Source: Comamonas koreensis
GTDB taxonomy: Bacteria; Pseudomonadota; Gammaproteobacteria; Burkholderiales; Burkholderiaceae_C
NCBI RefSeq assembly: GCF_021026195.1
Contig: NZ_JAJNCT010000034.1
Location: 1-64,000 of the forward strand
Length of the DNA stretch: 64,000 nt
Reading direction: 5' to 3'
Both the position numbers and the translations under genes were made by a program. Below, piece after piece: positions 19,138-28,315 of the stretch (position 1 is its first letter; the number at the start of each line of letters is the position of its first letter). The notes beneath the pieces were generated by a model. That model was not told the DNA's origin and did not search any database. It was given only the letters and a program-made list of their open reading frames with translations.

Positions 19138-20090
19138 GCGAGGAGCGCAAAGCGCCGCACATCAAACAGCACTTTCGGCGCGAGGGCAAGCTGATGCTAT
19201 GGTGGCTGTTGGGAGGGCCAGTGATCTTGGTGGCGTTGGCCGCCTTGCTGGCGCCCTATGTACTGAACCACCTCAAAACCTCACCCGACAGCGAAAGCGC
19301 CATGACCGAACCACAATTTTGGACATTGATTGAACAGGCCAAAGGCCCAGGTGGCGATGCGGAGCACGCACAGCGCCTTGCGCAGTTGCTGGCACAGCGC
19401 CCACCGCAAGATATTGTCGATTTTCAAATGCAGCTTGAGCGGCTGCGTCGAAAGGCGGATCTAGGGGATGTCTGGGCTGCCGGGCTGCTGCTCAACCAGG
19501 GCCATGGGACGGACAGTGGCTTTGAATACTTTCGCCTATGGCTGATCGGGCAAGGGCAAGCCGTGTACGAGCACGCATTGACCGACGCCGACTCGCTGGC
19601 TGAACTGGCAGAGGTTGTTGCCAGCCATCCCGATGAGGGAGCCGAGTGGGAAGCCTACGGCACTGCCCCTTATTACGCCTACCAGGCAGTGACAGGAAAA
19701 GACCTTTTTGACGCGCTGCCCACGCGTCCACCAAAGGGCATGCCAAAAACCACCTGGAATTGGCAGGACTACAGCGACCTGGTGCTGGAGCAGCGCCTGC
19801 CACGCCTGTGGGCAAGATTTGGCAAGGACAAGCAGGACTCAGACCTGGCCGTACAAGCCGCCATCGACGCCTACCAAAGCCCGGAATCGCTTCCAGTCGC
19901 GAGCCTGGGCACCGTTTCGCTGGGCGATGTTCTGGTTCACAAGCGCTATGGGCCGGCCCGTGTCAAAACCTTGTTTACCGAAGACGGGCTGCACGTCAAT
20001 GCCATCATGGTCTTTGACGACCAAGAGCGCACTATGCAGCTGGGGCCGACCGAGCCTGGCAATGCGCTCTGGTCCCGGCCCGCCTCTTGA
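19134..20090 (+). CDS. Membrane-anchored DUF4240 protein with Tudor-like C-terminus
   Basis: This 318-residue protein has a short basic cytoplasmic start, one membrane helix (MLWWLLGGPVILVALAALLA, about 22-45), a DUF4240 domain (MTEPQFWTLIEQAKGPGGDA through EVVASHPDE, about 57-170) and a C-terminal segment. DUF4240 is usually a free-standing soluble domain beginning with a similar MTEpqFW motif. The last 50 residues, SLGDVLVHKRYGPARVKTLF and VMVFDD-type strands (AIMVFDDQERTMQLG), resemble the small SH3/Tudor-like barrel found at the ends of UvrD/PcrA-type helicases and in CarD-like proteins; that match is by eye. The ATG overlaps the lysR stop codon. Function unknown. Confidence 0.72.
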   Translation: MSEERKAPHIKQHFRREGKLMLWWLLGGPVILVALAALLAPYVLNHLKTSPDSESAMTEPQFWTLIEQAKGPGGDAEHAQRLAQLLAQRPPQDIVDFQMQLERLRRKADLGDVWAAGLLLNQGHGTDSGFEYFRLWLIGQGQAVYEHALTDADSLAELAEVVASHPDEGAEWEAYGTAPYYAYQAVTGKDLFDALPTRPPKGMPKTTWNWQDYSDLVLEQRLPRLWARFGKDKQDSDLAVQAAIDAYQSPESLPVASLGTVSLGDVLVHKRYGPARVKTLFTEDGLHVNAIMVFDDQERTMQLGPTEPGNALWSRPAS

Positions 20091-20219
20091 TACACCTGAC
20101 GTATCAACCCCAAGCAAATCGCACATAGACAGGCCTGAGCACCCTCCCTACAGTCAAAGCGGCTGCCTGCGCGTTCCATACCCGCAGGCAGCCACCTATA
20201 ACGACACAAGGAGACAGCC

Positions 20220-21203
20220 ATGTTCAACCCTCGCTTTGGCCGCCGCCGGGCGCTGGCGCTGTGTGCGGCGCTGCTCGCTGGCGCGGCCAGCCCGGCGCTG
20301 CAGGCCCAGGACTTTCCCAGCAAGCCCATCAAATTCATCGTGCCCTTTGGGCCGGGCAGCGGCACCGATACCTCGGCGCGCTACTACGCCAAAAAGCTGC
20401 AGCAGCTCAGCGGCCAGCCGGTGGTGGTGGAGAACCGGCCCGGCGGCAATGGCTTCATAGCGGTCAAGCAGGCCTTGTCGGCCCCGGCGGATGGCTACAC
20501 GGTATTTATCGGCAGCAACTCCACCCTGGCGGTGAACACGGCGCTGTTCAAAGCGCTGCCCTATGACCCGCAAAAGGACTTTGCGCCGCTGACGATGATG
20601 ATGCGCGCGCCGGCCATCGTCGTGGCGCCGGGCGATGCCGATACCAAGCAGCTCAAGGATCTGGTGGCCAAGGCCCAGTCCAACCCCGGCAAGATCAACT
20701 TTGGTGCGGGCTCGGCCGGCTACCAGCTGATGGGTGAGCTGTTCAACGATGTGGCCAAGGTGCAGACCGTGCATGTGCCCTTCAAGGGCGCGGGCGAGGT
20801 CGCCACCGCCGTGGCCGGCCATACGGTGGATTACGCCTTTGCCGAGGCCACCTCGGTGCAGGAGTTGATCAAGGCCGGGCGGCTGACGGGCCTGGCCGTC
20901 GCCTCTGACAGCCGCGTGGCCGCGCTGCCCAACGTGCCCACTGCCCGCGAAGCCGGCCTGCCCGGCATCGAGGCCTACACCTGGGTGGGCGCGATGGTCA
21001 GCAGCAAGACGCCGGCGGACACCAGTGCCAAGCTGGCAGCCTGGTTCATGCAGATTGCGGCCGAGCCCGAAACCCAGCAGTTTTATGCCAACCTGGGCGC
21101 CACGGCGATGAGCGGCGGCCCGGCGCAGATGCGCCAGTTCCAGGCCGATGAGATTGCGCTGTGGAAGCGCATTGCGACCCAGGCCAAGATGGAGCTGCAG
21201 TAG
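20220..21203 (+). CDS. Bug/TctC family tripartite tricarboxylate solute-binding protein
   Basis: This 327-residue periplasmic protein has a cleavable signal peptide (FGRRRALALCAALLAGAASPALQA) and a TctC/Bug fold. Typical features are YPSKPI-like PSKPIKFIVPFGPGSGTDTS, VVVENRPGGNGFIA, the GYTVFIGSNSTLAVN loop and VPTAREAGLPGIEAYTWVG. Such proteins bind carboxylated or aromatic small molecules, often as 'orphan' receptors without a linked permease, as here. A strong ribosome-binding site (AAGGAGA) precedes the ATG. Ligand unknown. Confidence 0.93.
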   Translation: MFNPRFGRRRALALCAALLAGAASPALQAQDFPSKPIKFIVPFGPGSGTDTSARYYAKKLQQLSGQPVVVENRPGGNGFIAVKQALSAPADGYTVFIGSNSTLAVNTALFKALPYDPQKDFAPLTMMMRAPAIVVAPGDADTKQLKDLVAKAQSNPGKINFGAGSAGYQLMGELFNDVAKVQTVHVPFKGAGEVATAVAGHTVDYAFAEATSVQELIKAGRLTGLAVASDSRVAALPNVPTAREAGLPGIEAYTWVGAMVSSKTPADTSAKLAAWFMQIAAEPETQQFYANLGATAMSGGPAQMRQFQADEIALWKRIATQAKMELQ

Positions 21204-21252
21204 GTCTCCGCGCTGACTGGCGCCTGCCAGCAGCCGTCAAAAGAAGCATTCA

Positions 21253-21291
21253 GAAAAAAGAGCCGCTCCCCCATAAAGGGAAGCGGCTCTT
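21253..21291 (-). terminator. Intrinsic terminator of tyrS
   Basis: On the minus strand AAGAGCCGCT and AGCGGCTCTT (21282-21291 / 21258-21267) form a long stem followed by TTTTTT. It lies about 45 bases past the tyrS stop. It faces the Bug-protein gene and could also slow transcription from that side, though the plus strand lacks a good T run. Confidence 0.88.
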
Positions 21292-21336
21292 GGATCGAAC
21301 AGCCAGCCGGGCCAGACCAGCCCGGCAAACCCAGCC

Positions 21337-22569
21337 TTAGGCCAAGGTGACCCGGGCAAACTTACGCTTGCCCACTTGCACGACAAAGGTGCCGGCGGGC
21401 AGCTTCAGGCCCTTGTCCTCGATGACCACGCCATCCACCCGCACACCGCCGCCGTCGATCAGGCGGTTGGCTTCACTGGTGGAAGGGGCCAGGTTGGCCT
21501 GCTTGAGCAGCGCGCCAATGCCCAGCGGTGCGCCGCTCAGCGCGACGTCGGGGATGTCGTCCGGAATGCCGCCCTTGCTGCGGTTGATGAAATCCTGCTC
21601 GGCCGCATCGGCCGCTGCGGCGCTGTGGAAGCGTGCAGTGATTTCCTTGGCCAGCAGCACCTTGGCGTCCTTGGGGTTGCGGCCGCCTTCGATTTCCAGC
21701 TTGAGCGCGGCGATTTCCGGCAGGCTCATGAAGGACAGCAGGGTGAACCAGTCCCACATCAGGTCGTCCGAGATCGACAGCACCTTGGCAAACATGGTGT
21801 TGGCGTCTTCGGTGATGCCGATGTAGTTGTTCTTGGACTTGGACATCTTGTGCACGCCGTCCAGGCCCACCAGCAGCGGCATGGTCAGCACGCACTGCGA
21901 TTCCTGGCCGTATTCGGCCTGCAGATGGCGGCCCATCATCAGGTTGAACTTCTGGTCGGTGCCACCCAGCTCCAGGTCGCTCTTGAGCGCCACCGAGTCG
22001 TAGCCCTGCAGCAGCGGGTACAGGAACTCGTGCAGGCTGATGGAGCTGCCTTCGTTGAAGCGGGTGTGGAAGTCGTTGCGCTCCATCATGCGCGCGACGG
22101 TGTACTTGGCCGACAGCTCGATCATGCCGCGTGCCCCCAGCTTGTCGCACCACTCGCTGTTGTAGCGCAGCTCGGTCTTGCTCGGGTCGAGCACCTTGTA
22201 GGCCTGCTCTTTATAGGTCTCGGCATTCACCTGGATCTGCGCAGCAGTCAGCGGCGGCCGGGTGCTGTTGCGGCCCGAGGGGTCGCCAATCAGGGTGGTG
22301 AAATCGCCGATCAGGAAGATCACGGTGTGGCCCAGGTCCTGCAGCTGGCGCATCTTGTTGAGCACCACTGTATGGCCGATGTGGATATCCGGGGCTGTTG
22401 GGTCCAGGCCCAACTTGATGCGCAGGGGCACGCCCGTCGCCTCGGATTTGGCCAGTTTTTTGACCCATTCCTCCTGTGGCAGTAGCTCATCCACCCCACG
22501 CAGACTTACCTGCAAAGCCTCTTGCACACGGTCGGTAACAGGGTAAGTTGTAACAGTCGATTGATTCAT
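21337..22569 (-). CDS. tyrS: Tyrosyl-tRNA synthetase
   Basis: TyrS, 410 residues, charges tRNA-Tyr. The class I signatures are clear: HIGHT in [15 protein letters not shown] and [11 protein letters not shown]. The mid-domain [12 protein letters not shown] and [16 protein letters not shown] motifs are those of the second bacterial subtype (TyrRZ-like), in which HIGH is strict. The C-terminal S4-like domain ([20 protein letters not shown]) binds the tRNA. It is divergent from the M23 peptidase gene, and tyrS / M23 peptidase / anmK is a common neighbourhood in this group. Confidence 0.98.
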   Translation of the reverse strand: MNQSTVTTYPVTDRVQEALQVSLRGVDELLPQEEWVKKLAKSEATGVPLRIKLGLDPTAPDIHIGHTVVLNKMRQLQDLGHTVIFLIGDFTTLIGDPSGRNSTRPPLTAAQIQVNAETYKEQAYKVLDPSKTELRYNSEWCDKLGARGMIELSAKYTVARMMERNDFHTRFNEGSSISLHEFLYPLLQGYDSVALKSDLELGGTDQKFNLMMGRHLQAEYGQESQCVLTMPLLVGLDGVHKMSKSKNNYIGITEDANTMFAKVLSISDDLMWDWFTLLSFMSLPEIAALKLEIEGGRNPKDAKVLLAKEITARFHSAAAADAAEQDFINRSKGGIPDDIPDVALSGAPLGIGALLKQANLAPSTSEANRLIDGGGVRVDGVVIEDKGLKLPAGTFVVQVGKRKFARVTLA

Positions 22570-22815
22570 ATGGGGTTTCTCAGGTTGCCAGCAAAGCCGA
22601 GGGCGTTATACTGCGTCCCTTGCGTTGCAGCGTTTTATTCTAGCCGCGTCTGTCAGACGATGTCCCAAGGGGACTTCATCCAGATCCGCGAACGCTGCGC
22701 AATTAGTTTTTTTCGTGCCTTCTTGTTAAGAACACCCTACCGCGCCCCTAGACGCGGTTTGTTTTGGCTCCGTAAACGCAGCCGGCAAGCTGGCATCCAT
22801 AACCGGGATGGAACA

Positions 22816-24183
22816 TTGAACAACGGATTCATCACTGCTGGCAGCCTCGTCATTCGCCAGTTGGTCAATACCGCCCAAGCACACCCCAAGCGTCTCGCTG
22901 CAGCACTGGCCGTCATGTTGATGACCGGTGGCGGCGCCGCTTTTGCGGTCGCTGAGCTGGGCCCCAATCCGTCCGACATGCCTGTGCAGACCGTGGAATA
23001 CCCCGTCGAGTCGCTGGCTTCGGACATTTCGATCGCAGACCTGGTCGACGGACCAGGTTTTTCGTTGTACCGCACCGACGAAGTGCGCAGCAACGATACG
23101 CCAGAGTCCCTGTTGCGCCGCCTGGGCGTGGCGGACCCGGCTGCTGCAGCCTTCATCCGCAGCGATGCCAAGGCGCGCAGCGCCATCATTGGCAAGGCCG
23201 GCCGCCAGATCACCGCCGAAACCACCCAAAGCCATGAGCTGACCACCCTCACGGTGCGCTGGGCGGGTGACAGCAGCGATGTGTTCCAGCGCTTCAGCAT
23301 CCGCAAGGCCGATGGCAAGTTCGACACCCTGACCGAATTCCTGCCGCTGACCCATGGCACGCGCCTGTCGGGCGGCATCATCCGCAGCTCGCTGTATGCG
23401 GCCACCGATGCCGCCAGCCTGCCCGACAACGTCTCGAACCAGATGGTCGAGGTGTTTGCCGACAAGATCGATTTCCGCCGCGCGCTGCGCGCTGGTGACC
23501 GCTTCTCACTGGTCTACGAAACTCTGGAAGCCGATGGCGAAGTGCTGGGCACCGGCCGCCTGCTGAGCGCCGAGTTCCGCAACAACGGCAAGACCCATGA
23601 GGCGCTGTGGTTCCAGGACTCGCCCAAGGACAAGGGCGCGTACTACAACTTCGCCGGTGAAAGCGGCGAGCGCAGCTACATCAGCTCGCCCGTCAAGTAC
23701 ACCCGCGTATCCAGCGCCTTTGCGATGCGCGTACACCCCATCCACAAGACCTGGTCCGCCCACAAGGGTACCGACCTGGCGGCCCCGCAAGGCACGCCCG
23801 TGCGCACCGTCGGTGATGGCCTGGTGACCTTTGCCGGCGTGCAAAACGGCTACGGCAATGTGATCTACATCGACCATGGCAACAAGCACGAAACCGTCTA
23901 CGCCCACCTGAGCCGCATCGCCGTCAAGCAAGGCGCACGTGTCAGCAAGGGCGATGAGATCGGAGCCGTCGGCCAGACCGGCTGGGCCACCGGCCCGCAT
24001 CTGCACTTTGAGTTCCGCGTTGCCGGTGAGCAGCGTGACCCGCTGGCCATGGTGGCCGAGAGCGAAACCAGCAAGCCAATCAGCCGCCAGGCCCGCGCCA
24101 AGTTTGACAACCTGGCCAACAGCATGCGTCTGGCCCTGAATGACCAGATGCTGATGCTCGAAACCAGCAGCACCAACCAGTAA
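22816..24183 (+). CDS. M23 family peptidoglycan metallopeptidase (MepM-like)
   Basis: This cell-envelope endopeptidase has about 455 residues. I chose the TTG at 22816 (LNNGFITAGSLVIRQLV), preceded by GGGATGGAACA, because the sequence after it fits the family start; the frame is open back to 22522 but the extra residues look untranslated. A membrane anchor or signal (RLAAALAVMLMTGGGAAFAVA) lies at about residues 25-45. An OapA/LysM-like domain with DSLLRRLGV-type sequence (TPESLLRRLGVADP) precedes the LytM domain, which keeps the zinc ligands in HKGTDLAAPQGTPV and HLHFEFR. It likely cleaves peptidoglycan crosslinks during growth. A terminator follows. Confidence 0.9.
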   Translation: MNNGFITAGSLVIRQLVNTAQAHPKRLAAALAVMLMTGGGAAFAVAELGPNPSDMPVQTVEYPVESLASDISIADLVDGPGFSLYRTDEVRSNDTPESLLRRLGVADPAAAAFIRSDAKARSAIIGKAGRQITAETTQSHELTTLTVRWAGDSSDVFQRFSIRKADGKFDTLTEFLPLTHGTRLSGGIIRSSLYAATDAASLPDNVSNQMVEVFADKIDFRRALRAGDRFSLVYETLEADGEVLGTGRLLSAEFRNNGKTHEALWFQDSPKDKGAYYNFAGESGERSYISSPVKYTRVSSAFAMRVHPIHKTWSAHKGTDLAAPQGTPVRTVGDGLVTFAGVQNGYGNVIYIDHGNKHETVYAHLSRIAVKQGARVSKGDEIGAVGQTGWATGPHLHFEFRVAGEQRDPLAMVAESETSKPISRQARAKFDNLANSMRLALNDQMLMLETSSTNQ

Positions 24184-24230
24184 GTCAATAAGCCAGTAAG
24201 CAGCGCGTAACAGCCGCTGCCACCGCCCCC

Positions 24231-24270
24231 AGGCCCCCACAATCTTGGTATTGTTGGGGCCTTTGCTTTT
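24231..24270 (+). terminator. Intrinsic terminator after the M23 peptidase gene
   Basis: AGGCCCCCACAAT and ATTGTTGGGGCCT pair with one bulged C around a six-base loop, followed by TTGCTTTT. It ends about 16 bases before the anmK start, so anmK either has a promoter inside this region or depends on read-through. Confidence 0.8.
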
Positions 24271-24285
24271 GCAGGCTTAACAACC

Positions 24286-25398
24286 ATGACTGAACGCTTT
24301 ATTGGCCTGATGTCCGGCACCTCGCTGGACGGGGTGGATGGTGTGATTGCCCAGTGGCAGGACGGCCGCATGGAGGTGCTGCAGTACGCCAGCACCGGCT
24401 TTGCCCCCGAGCTGCGCGCCGAGCTGCTGGCGCTCAACAGCGCCGGCGAGCATGAGCTGCACCGCGCCGCATTGGCCGGCAATGCGCTGGCACGCAGCTA
24501 TGCGCAGGTGGTCGATCGGCTGCTGGCACGCAGCCAGCTGCAGCCCGTCGATATCACCGCCATCGGCGCCCATGGCCAGACCGTGCGCCACCAGCCGGGC
24601 CTCTGGGATGCCACCGGCTACACCTTGCAGCTCAACAACCCGGCGCTGCTGGCGGAGCTGAGCGGCATTGCCGTGGTGGCCGATTTCCGCAGCCGCGATG
24701 TGGCCGCTGGCGGCCAGGGTGCGCCGCTGGTGCCGGCCTTCCACCACAGCGTGTTTGGCGGTGCGGGCAGTCTGCGCTGGGTGCTCAACATCGGCGGCAT
24801 CTCCAACATCAGCCGCCTGGAAGGCGATGACATCCGGGGCTGGGACTGCGGCCCTGGCAATGCGTTGATGGACCACTGGTGCCAGTTGAACACTGGCAAC
24901 CCCTATGACGATGGCGGCAGCTGGGCGGCCAGCGGCCAGGTCATTCCGGATTTGCTGGCGGCCTTTATGGAGGAGCCCTTCTTCCAGCTGCCACCGCCCA
25001 AAAGCACCGGGCGCGACCTGTTCAACCCCGCCTGGCTGGCCCCCTTGCTGGAGCGCCATGCGCCGGGCGCCGCGCCTGCCGATGTGCAGGCCAGCCTGAC
25101 CGCCTTTACCGCACTGGCCATTGCGCAAGACATGCAGCGCCATGGCGCGGCCGAGGGCCAGACCTTGATCGTCTGCGGCGGCGGCGCGCTCAACCAGAAC
25201 CTGATGCAGCGCCTGGCCGATCTGCTGCCTGGCATGGCGGTGGACAGCTCGGCGGCGCATGGACTGCCACCGCTGCAGGTAGAGGCCAGCGCCTTTGCCT
25301 GGCTGGCCCGCCAATGCTGGCAGAGCCTGCCCGGCAACCTGCCGGCGGTGACCGGGGCACGCGGGCCCCGGGTGCTGGGTGCGATCTATCCGCGCTAG
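24286..25398 (+). CDS. anmK: Anhydro-N-acetylmuramic acid kinase
   Basis: AnmK, 370 residues, phosphorylates and opens 1,6-anhydro-MurNAc from recycled peptidoglycan to give MurNAc-6-phosphate. The ATP-binding P loop is at the very start (IGLMSGTSLDGVDGVI). Other family signatures are IGAHGQTVRHQPG, VADFRSRDVAAGGQGAPLVP, NIGGISNIS, WDCGPGNALMDHW and VCGGGALNQNLM. Length is normal. It lies downstream of the M23 endopeptidase, consistent with shared peptidoglycan turnover. It ends three bases before the convergent mdtD stop. Confidence 0.97.
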   Translation: MTERFIGLMSGTSLDGVDGVIAQWQDGRMEVLQYASTGFAPELRAELLALNSAGEHELHRAALAGNALARSYAQVVDRLLARSQLQPVDITAIGAHGQTVRHQPGLWDATGYTLQLNNPALLAELSGIAVVADFRSRDVAAGGQGAPLVPAFHHSVFGGAGSLRWVLNIGGISNISRLEGDDIRGWDCGPGNALMDHWCQLNTGNPYDDGGSWAASGQVIPDLLAAFMEEPFFQLPPPKSTGRDLFNPAWLAPLLERHAPGAAPADVQASLTAFTALAIAQDMQRHGAAEGQTLIVCGGGALNQNLMQRLADLLPGMAVDSSAAHGLPPLQVEASAFAWLARQCWQSLPGNLPAVTGARGPRVLGAIYPR

Positions 25399-25401
25399 TG
25401 G

Positions 25402-26826
25402 TTAAGCATCCCCGCCATCGGGCGCCGGCTTGACCGGTTCATCCTTGTCGAGCTGGCTGAACACCAAGGTGGCGGCCAAGGTCATCAAGGCCACCGTCAG
25501 AAAGGTCGCGTGGATGGCGCGCAGCGACTTGTCCGGGTCGGTGATCCAGCGGTCGGCATAGCCCGACAGCAGCGCGCCGGCCAAGGCCACGCCAATGCCC
25601 ATGGCCAGCATCTGCACCATCGACAAGAGGCTGTTGCCGCTGCTGGCAAATTCGCCATCCAGGTCCTTCAGGGTGACGGAGTTCATCGCCGAGAACTGCA
25701 TGGAGTTGAAGCCGCCAAACACAAACAGCTGCAGCAGCAGCAACCCGGGCGGCTGCTGCGCGCTGGTCAACGCAAAGCTGGCCAGCATGAAGGCGACCAT
25801 CACCGAGTTGACCTGCAGCACGCGGCGGTAGCCAAAGTGCTGCACCGTCTGCACCGCAAAGCGCTTGACCAGCATGCTGCCCATGACGGTGGCCAGCATC
25901 ATCATGCCGGCATTCATCGGCGCCATGCCCAGACCCACCTGCAGCAGCAGCGGGATCAGAAACGGCGCAGCCCCCGTGCCAAAGCGGGCAAACAGATTGC
26001 CCAGCAGGCCCACGCGCAGCGAACGCACGCGGAACAGCATAGGAGGGAAAAGCGGCTCGGGCACGCGCATTGCATGCATCCAGTAGCTGGCCAGGCTGGC
26101 CAGACCAAACACCATCAGCACCACCACCATCGCCATGCCCAGGCCCATGCCGGACATGCCATCCAAGGCCACCGAAATGGCCACCATGCCGAATGACAGC
26201 AGCGCATAGCCCAGGCCGTCAAACTTGCGCGGCACCGACCAGGTGGTCTCGGGCATCCAGCGGCGCGCGGCCCAGACGCCGAACAGGCCCACCGGCACAT
26301 TGATCCAGAAAATCCAGTTCCAGGTGGCGACCTCGACCAGCCAGCCGCCCAGGGTCGGGCCCAGCAAGGGGCCGATCTGGCCGGGGATGGCGATAAAACT
26401 CATCGCGCGGATGAAATCCCCTTTCGGGTGGCTGCGCAACACCGCCAGGCGCCCCACCGGCAGCATCATCGCCCCACCCACGCCCTGCACCACGCGTGCA
26501 GCAATCAGAAAGCCCAGGCTGGGCGAGAGCGCGCACAGCACCGAGCCCAGCACAAAAAGCGCAATCGCCCACATGAAGACGCGGCGCGTGCCAAAGCGGT
26601 CGGCAATCCAGCCGGAAGCCGGAATCAGCATGGCCGTGGTGAGCGAGTAGGCCACGATGACCGACTGCATCTTCAGCGGGCTTTGGCCTAGCGAATGGGC
26701 CATCGCCGGCAGCGCGATGTTCAGGATCGTGGCATCGAGCGACTGCAGAAAAAAGGCAATCGCCACCAGCCAGAGCAGGCGCTCCTTGTGGGGCGCGACG
26801 GGGCGAGGGGTCAGTTCAGCGGACAT
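25402..26826 (-). CDS. mdtD: MFS exporter of the DHA2 family, MdtD-like
   Basis: This 474-residue, multi-helix major facilitator belongs to the drug:H+ antiporter-2 group and closely follows the MdtD pattern: FFLQSLDATILNIALPAMAH, ASGWIADRFGTRRVF (motif A), RVVQGVGGAMMLPVGRLAVL (motif B/C region), PGQIGPLLGPTLGGWLVE (motif C) and LKDLDGEFASSGNSLLSMVQ. It probably exports small toxic compounds; the substrate is unknown. The ATG at 26826 is preferred over a TTG six bases upstream. No good ribosome-binding site is seen, because an intrinsic terminator ends only a few bases before the start. Confidence 0.9.
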   Translation of the reverse strand: MSAELTPRPVAPHKERLLWLVAIAFFLQSLDATILNIALPAMAHSLGQSPLKMQSVIVAYSLTTAMLIPASGWIADRFGTRRVFMWAIALFVLGSVLCALSPSLGFLIAARVVQGVGGAMMLPVGRLAVLRSHPKGDFIRAMSFIAIPGQIGPLLGPTLGGWLVEVATWNWIFWINVPVGLFGVWAARRWMPETTWSVPRKFDGLGYALLSFGMVAISVALDGMSGMGLGMAMVVVLMVFGLASLASYWMHAMRVPEPLFPPMLFRVRSLRVGLLGNLFARFGTGAAPFLIPLLLQVGLGMAPMNAGMMMLATVMGSMLVKRFAVQTVQHFGYRRVLQVNSVMVAFMLASFALTSAQQPPGLLLLQLFVFGGFNSMQFSAMNSVTLKDLDGEFASSGNSLLSMVQMLAMGIGVALAGALLSGYADRWITDPDKSLRAIHATFLTVALMTLAATLVFSQLDKDEPVKPAPDGGDA

Positions 26827-26830
26827 GGGC

Positions 26831-26860
26831 AAAACAAAAGCCGCTGGTCAACAGCGGCTT
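26831..26860 (-). terminator. Intrinsic terminator of erpA, abutting the mdtD start
   Basis: On the minus strand AAGCCGCTG (26860-26852) and CAGCGGCTT (26846-26838) form a 9-bp stem with a five-base loop, followed by TTTTGTTTT. It lies about 65 bases after the erpA stop and only four bases before the mdtD ATG. Confidence 0.85.
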
Positions 26861-26924
26861 GTGGCAAGGGGATGGAGCAGAGGGCAAGCAGCAGAGCCAT
26901 GCCTTCCATCACGGGCTGCGCGGC

Positions 26925-27290
26925 TTATACCGAGAAGCTCGATCCGCAACCGCAGGTGGTCGTGGCGTTCGGGTTCTTGATCACGAACTGTGCGCCCTGC
27001 AGGTCTTCCTTGTAATCGATCTCGGCGCCCAGCAGGTACTGGTAGCTCATCGCATCGATCAGCAGCGACACGCCATTCTTGGTCATGGTCGTGTCGTCAT
27101 CATTGGCAATCTCGTCAAAGGTAAAGCCATACTGGAAGCCCGAGCAGCCGCCGCCTTGCACGAACACGCGCAGCTTCAGATCCGGATTGCCTTCCTCGGC
27201 AATCAGATCGGCCACCTTGGCCGCAGCGCTGTCGGTAAAGACAATCGGGGTGGGCATTTCCGTCATGGTGTTTTCTGCAACTTCGCTCAT
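26925..27290 (-). CDS. erpA: Iron-sulfur cluster insertion protein ErpA
   Basis: ErpA, 121 residues, is an A-type carrier that delivers Fe-S clusters to apoproteins. The three conserved cysteines are present: [11 protein letters not shown] and the C-terminal [12 protein letters not shown]. The start at 27290 ([13 protein letters not shown]) has an AGGAG about eight bases upstream; the frame is open further but the extension matches nothing. The order rplM-rpsI-erpA on one strand is common in betaproteobacteria. An intrinsic terminator after rpsI separates erpA from the ribosomal genes. Confidence 0.96.
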   Translation of the reverse strand: MSEVAENTMTEMPTPIVFTDSAAAKVADLIAEEGNPDLKLRVFVQGGGCSGFQYGFTFDEIANDDDTTMTKNGVSLLIDAMSYQYLLGAEIDYKEDLQGAQFVIKNPNATTTCGCGSSFSV

Positions 27291-27438
27291 GGGAGACGAC
27301 TCCTGTCTTATTTGATGTACTGCAAAGAATGGTACTCCAATCGCCACCTTCACGCAGCCCGCCCGCCGGGTGACGCCAATTGCAGTGTGGGAATACCCCG
27401 ATCGATTCCCAGAACGTGTTGACGGTCTCATCTGCCAT

Positions 27439-27463
27439 AAAAAAACCGCCCCGAGGGGCGGTT
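27439..27463 (-). terminator. Intrinsic terminator of rplM-rpsI
   Basis: On the minus strand AACCGCCCC (27463-27455) and GGGGCGGTT (27452-27444) pair around a two-base centre, followed by seven T. It starts about 20 bases after the rpsI stop. Confidence 0.92.
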
Positions 27464-27482
27464 CTTGGCAAGTAGCCAGCAA

Positions 27483-27875
27483 TTAACGCTTGGAGAACTG
27501 CTTTGCGCGGCGTGCAGAGTGCAGACCGACCTTCTTACGCTCGACTTCACGTGCGTCACGGGTCACGAAGCCAGCTTGGCTCAGTTGCGACTTCAGTGCT
27601 GCGTCGTAATCGATCAGAGCGCGGGTGATGCCGTGGCGGGTTGCACCGGCTTGGCCGGATTCACCGCCGCCGTGCACGTTGACCTGGATGTCGAAGGTTT
27701 CGACATTGCCGGTCAGCACCAGGGGCTGCTTTGCAATCATGATCGAGGTTTCGCGGCCGAAATATTGTTGAATGTCCTTGCCATTCACAACAATCTTGCC
27801 GGAGCCCTTCTTCAGAAACACACGGGCGACGCTGGATTTGCGACGGCCGGTGCCATTGTTCCAATCACCAATCAT
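27483..27875 (-). CDS. rpsI: 30S ribosomal protein S9
   Basis: S9, 130 residues, is recognised by [20 protein letters not shown], the [18 protein letters not shown] segment and the invariant tail [15 protein letters not shown], which reaches the P-site tRNA. It is 11 bases downstream of rplM, forming the standard two-gene operon. Confidence 0.99.
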   Translation of the reverse strand: MIGDWNNGTGRRKSSVARVFLKKGSGKIVVNGKDIQQYFGRETSIMIAKQPLVLTGNVETFDIQVNVHGGGESGQAGATRHGITRALIDYDAALKSQLSQAGFVTRDAREVERKKVGLHSARRAKQFSKR

Positions 27876-27886
27876 CTCGGGACTCC

Positions 27887-28315
27887 TTAGATTTCCAGCA
27901 CTTTAGGCTGTTGGGCGGTGTGAGGATGCTCATCACCACCGTAGACCTTCAGCTTCTTGATCATGGCGTAGCCCAGAGGACCCTTGGGCAGCATGCCCTT
28001 GACAGCCTTCTCGAGCGCACGGCCAGGGAACTTGGCTTGCAGGTCGCGGAAGTTGGTGGCAGTGATGCCGCCGGGGAAGCCCGAATGACGGTAGTACACC
28101 TTGTCCGTGTTCTTGGTACCAGTGACCTTGAGCTTGGAGGCGTTGATGATGACGATGTAGTCACCGGTATCAACGTGAGGTGTGTAAATGGCTTTGTGTT
28201 TGCCGCGCAGACGGAGTGCCACTTCGCTGGCGACACGTCCGAGCACCTTATCGGTGGCGTCAATCACAAACCACTCGTGTTGCACCTCAGCGGGTTTTGC
28301 GCTGAATGTAGACAT
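27887..28315 (-). CDS. rplM: 50S ribosomal protein L13
   Basis: L13, 142 residues, shows [20 protein letters not shown], the [20 protein letters not shown] core and a [20 protein letters not shown] end. It is the first gene of the rplM-rpsI operon. In Escherichia coli this operon is repressed by L13 through its leader; the upstream palindrome at 28424-28445 is a possible leader element here, which is inference. Confidence 0.99.
   Translation of the reverse strand: MSTFSAKPAEVQHEWFVIDATDKVLGRVASEVALRLRGKHKAIYTPHVDTGDYIVIINASKLKVTGTKNTDKVYYRHSGFPGGITATNFRDLQAKFPGRALEKAVKGMLPKGPLGYAMIKKLKVYGGDEHPHTAQQPKVLEI

Noticed and set aside
22522-22815. N-terminal extension of the M23 peptidase frame
   Set aside because: It overlaps the tyrS 5' end and divergent promoter region and looks non-coding; the TTG at 22816 has a ribosome-binding site and family-like start.
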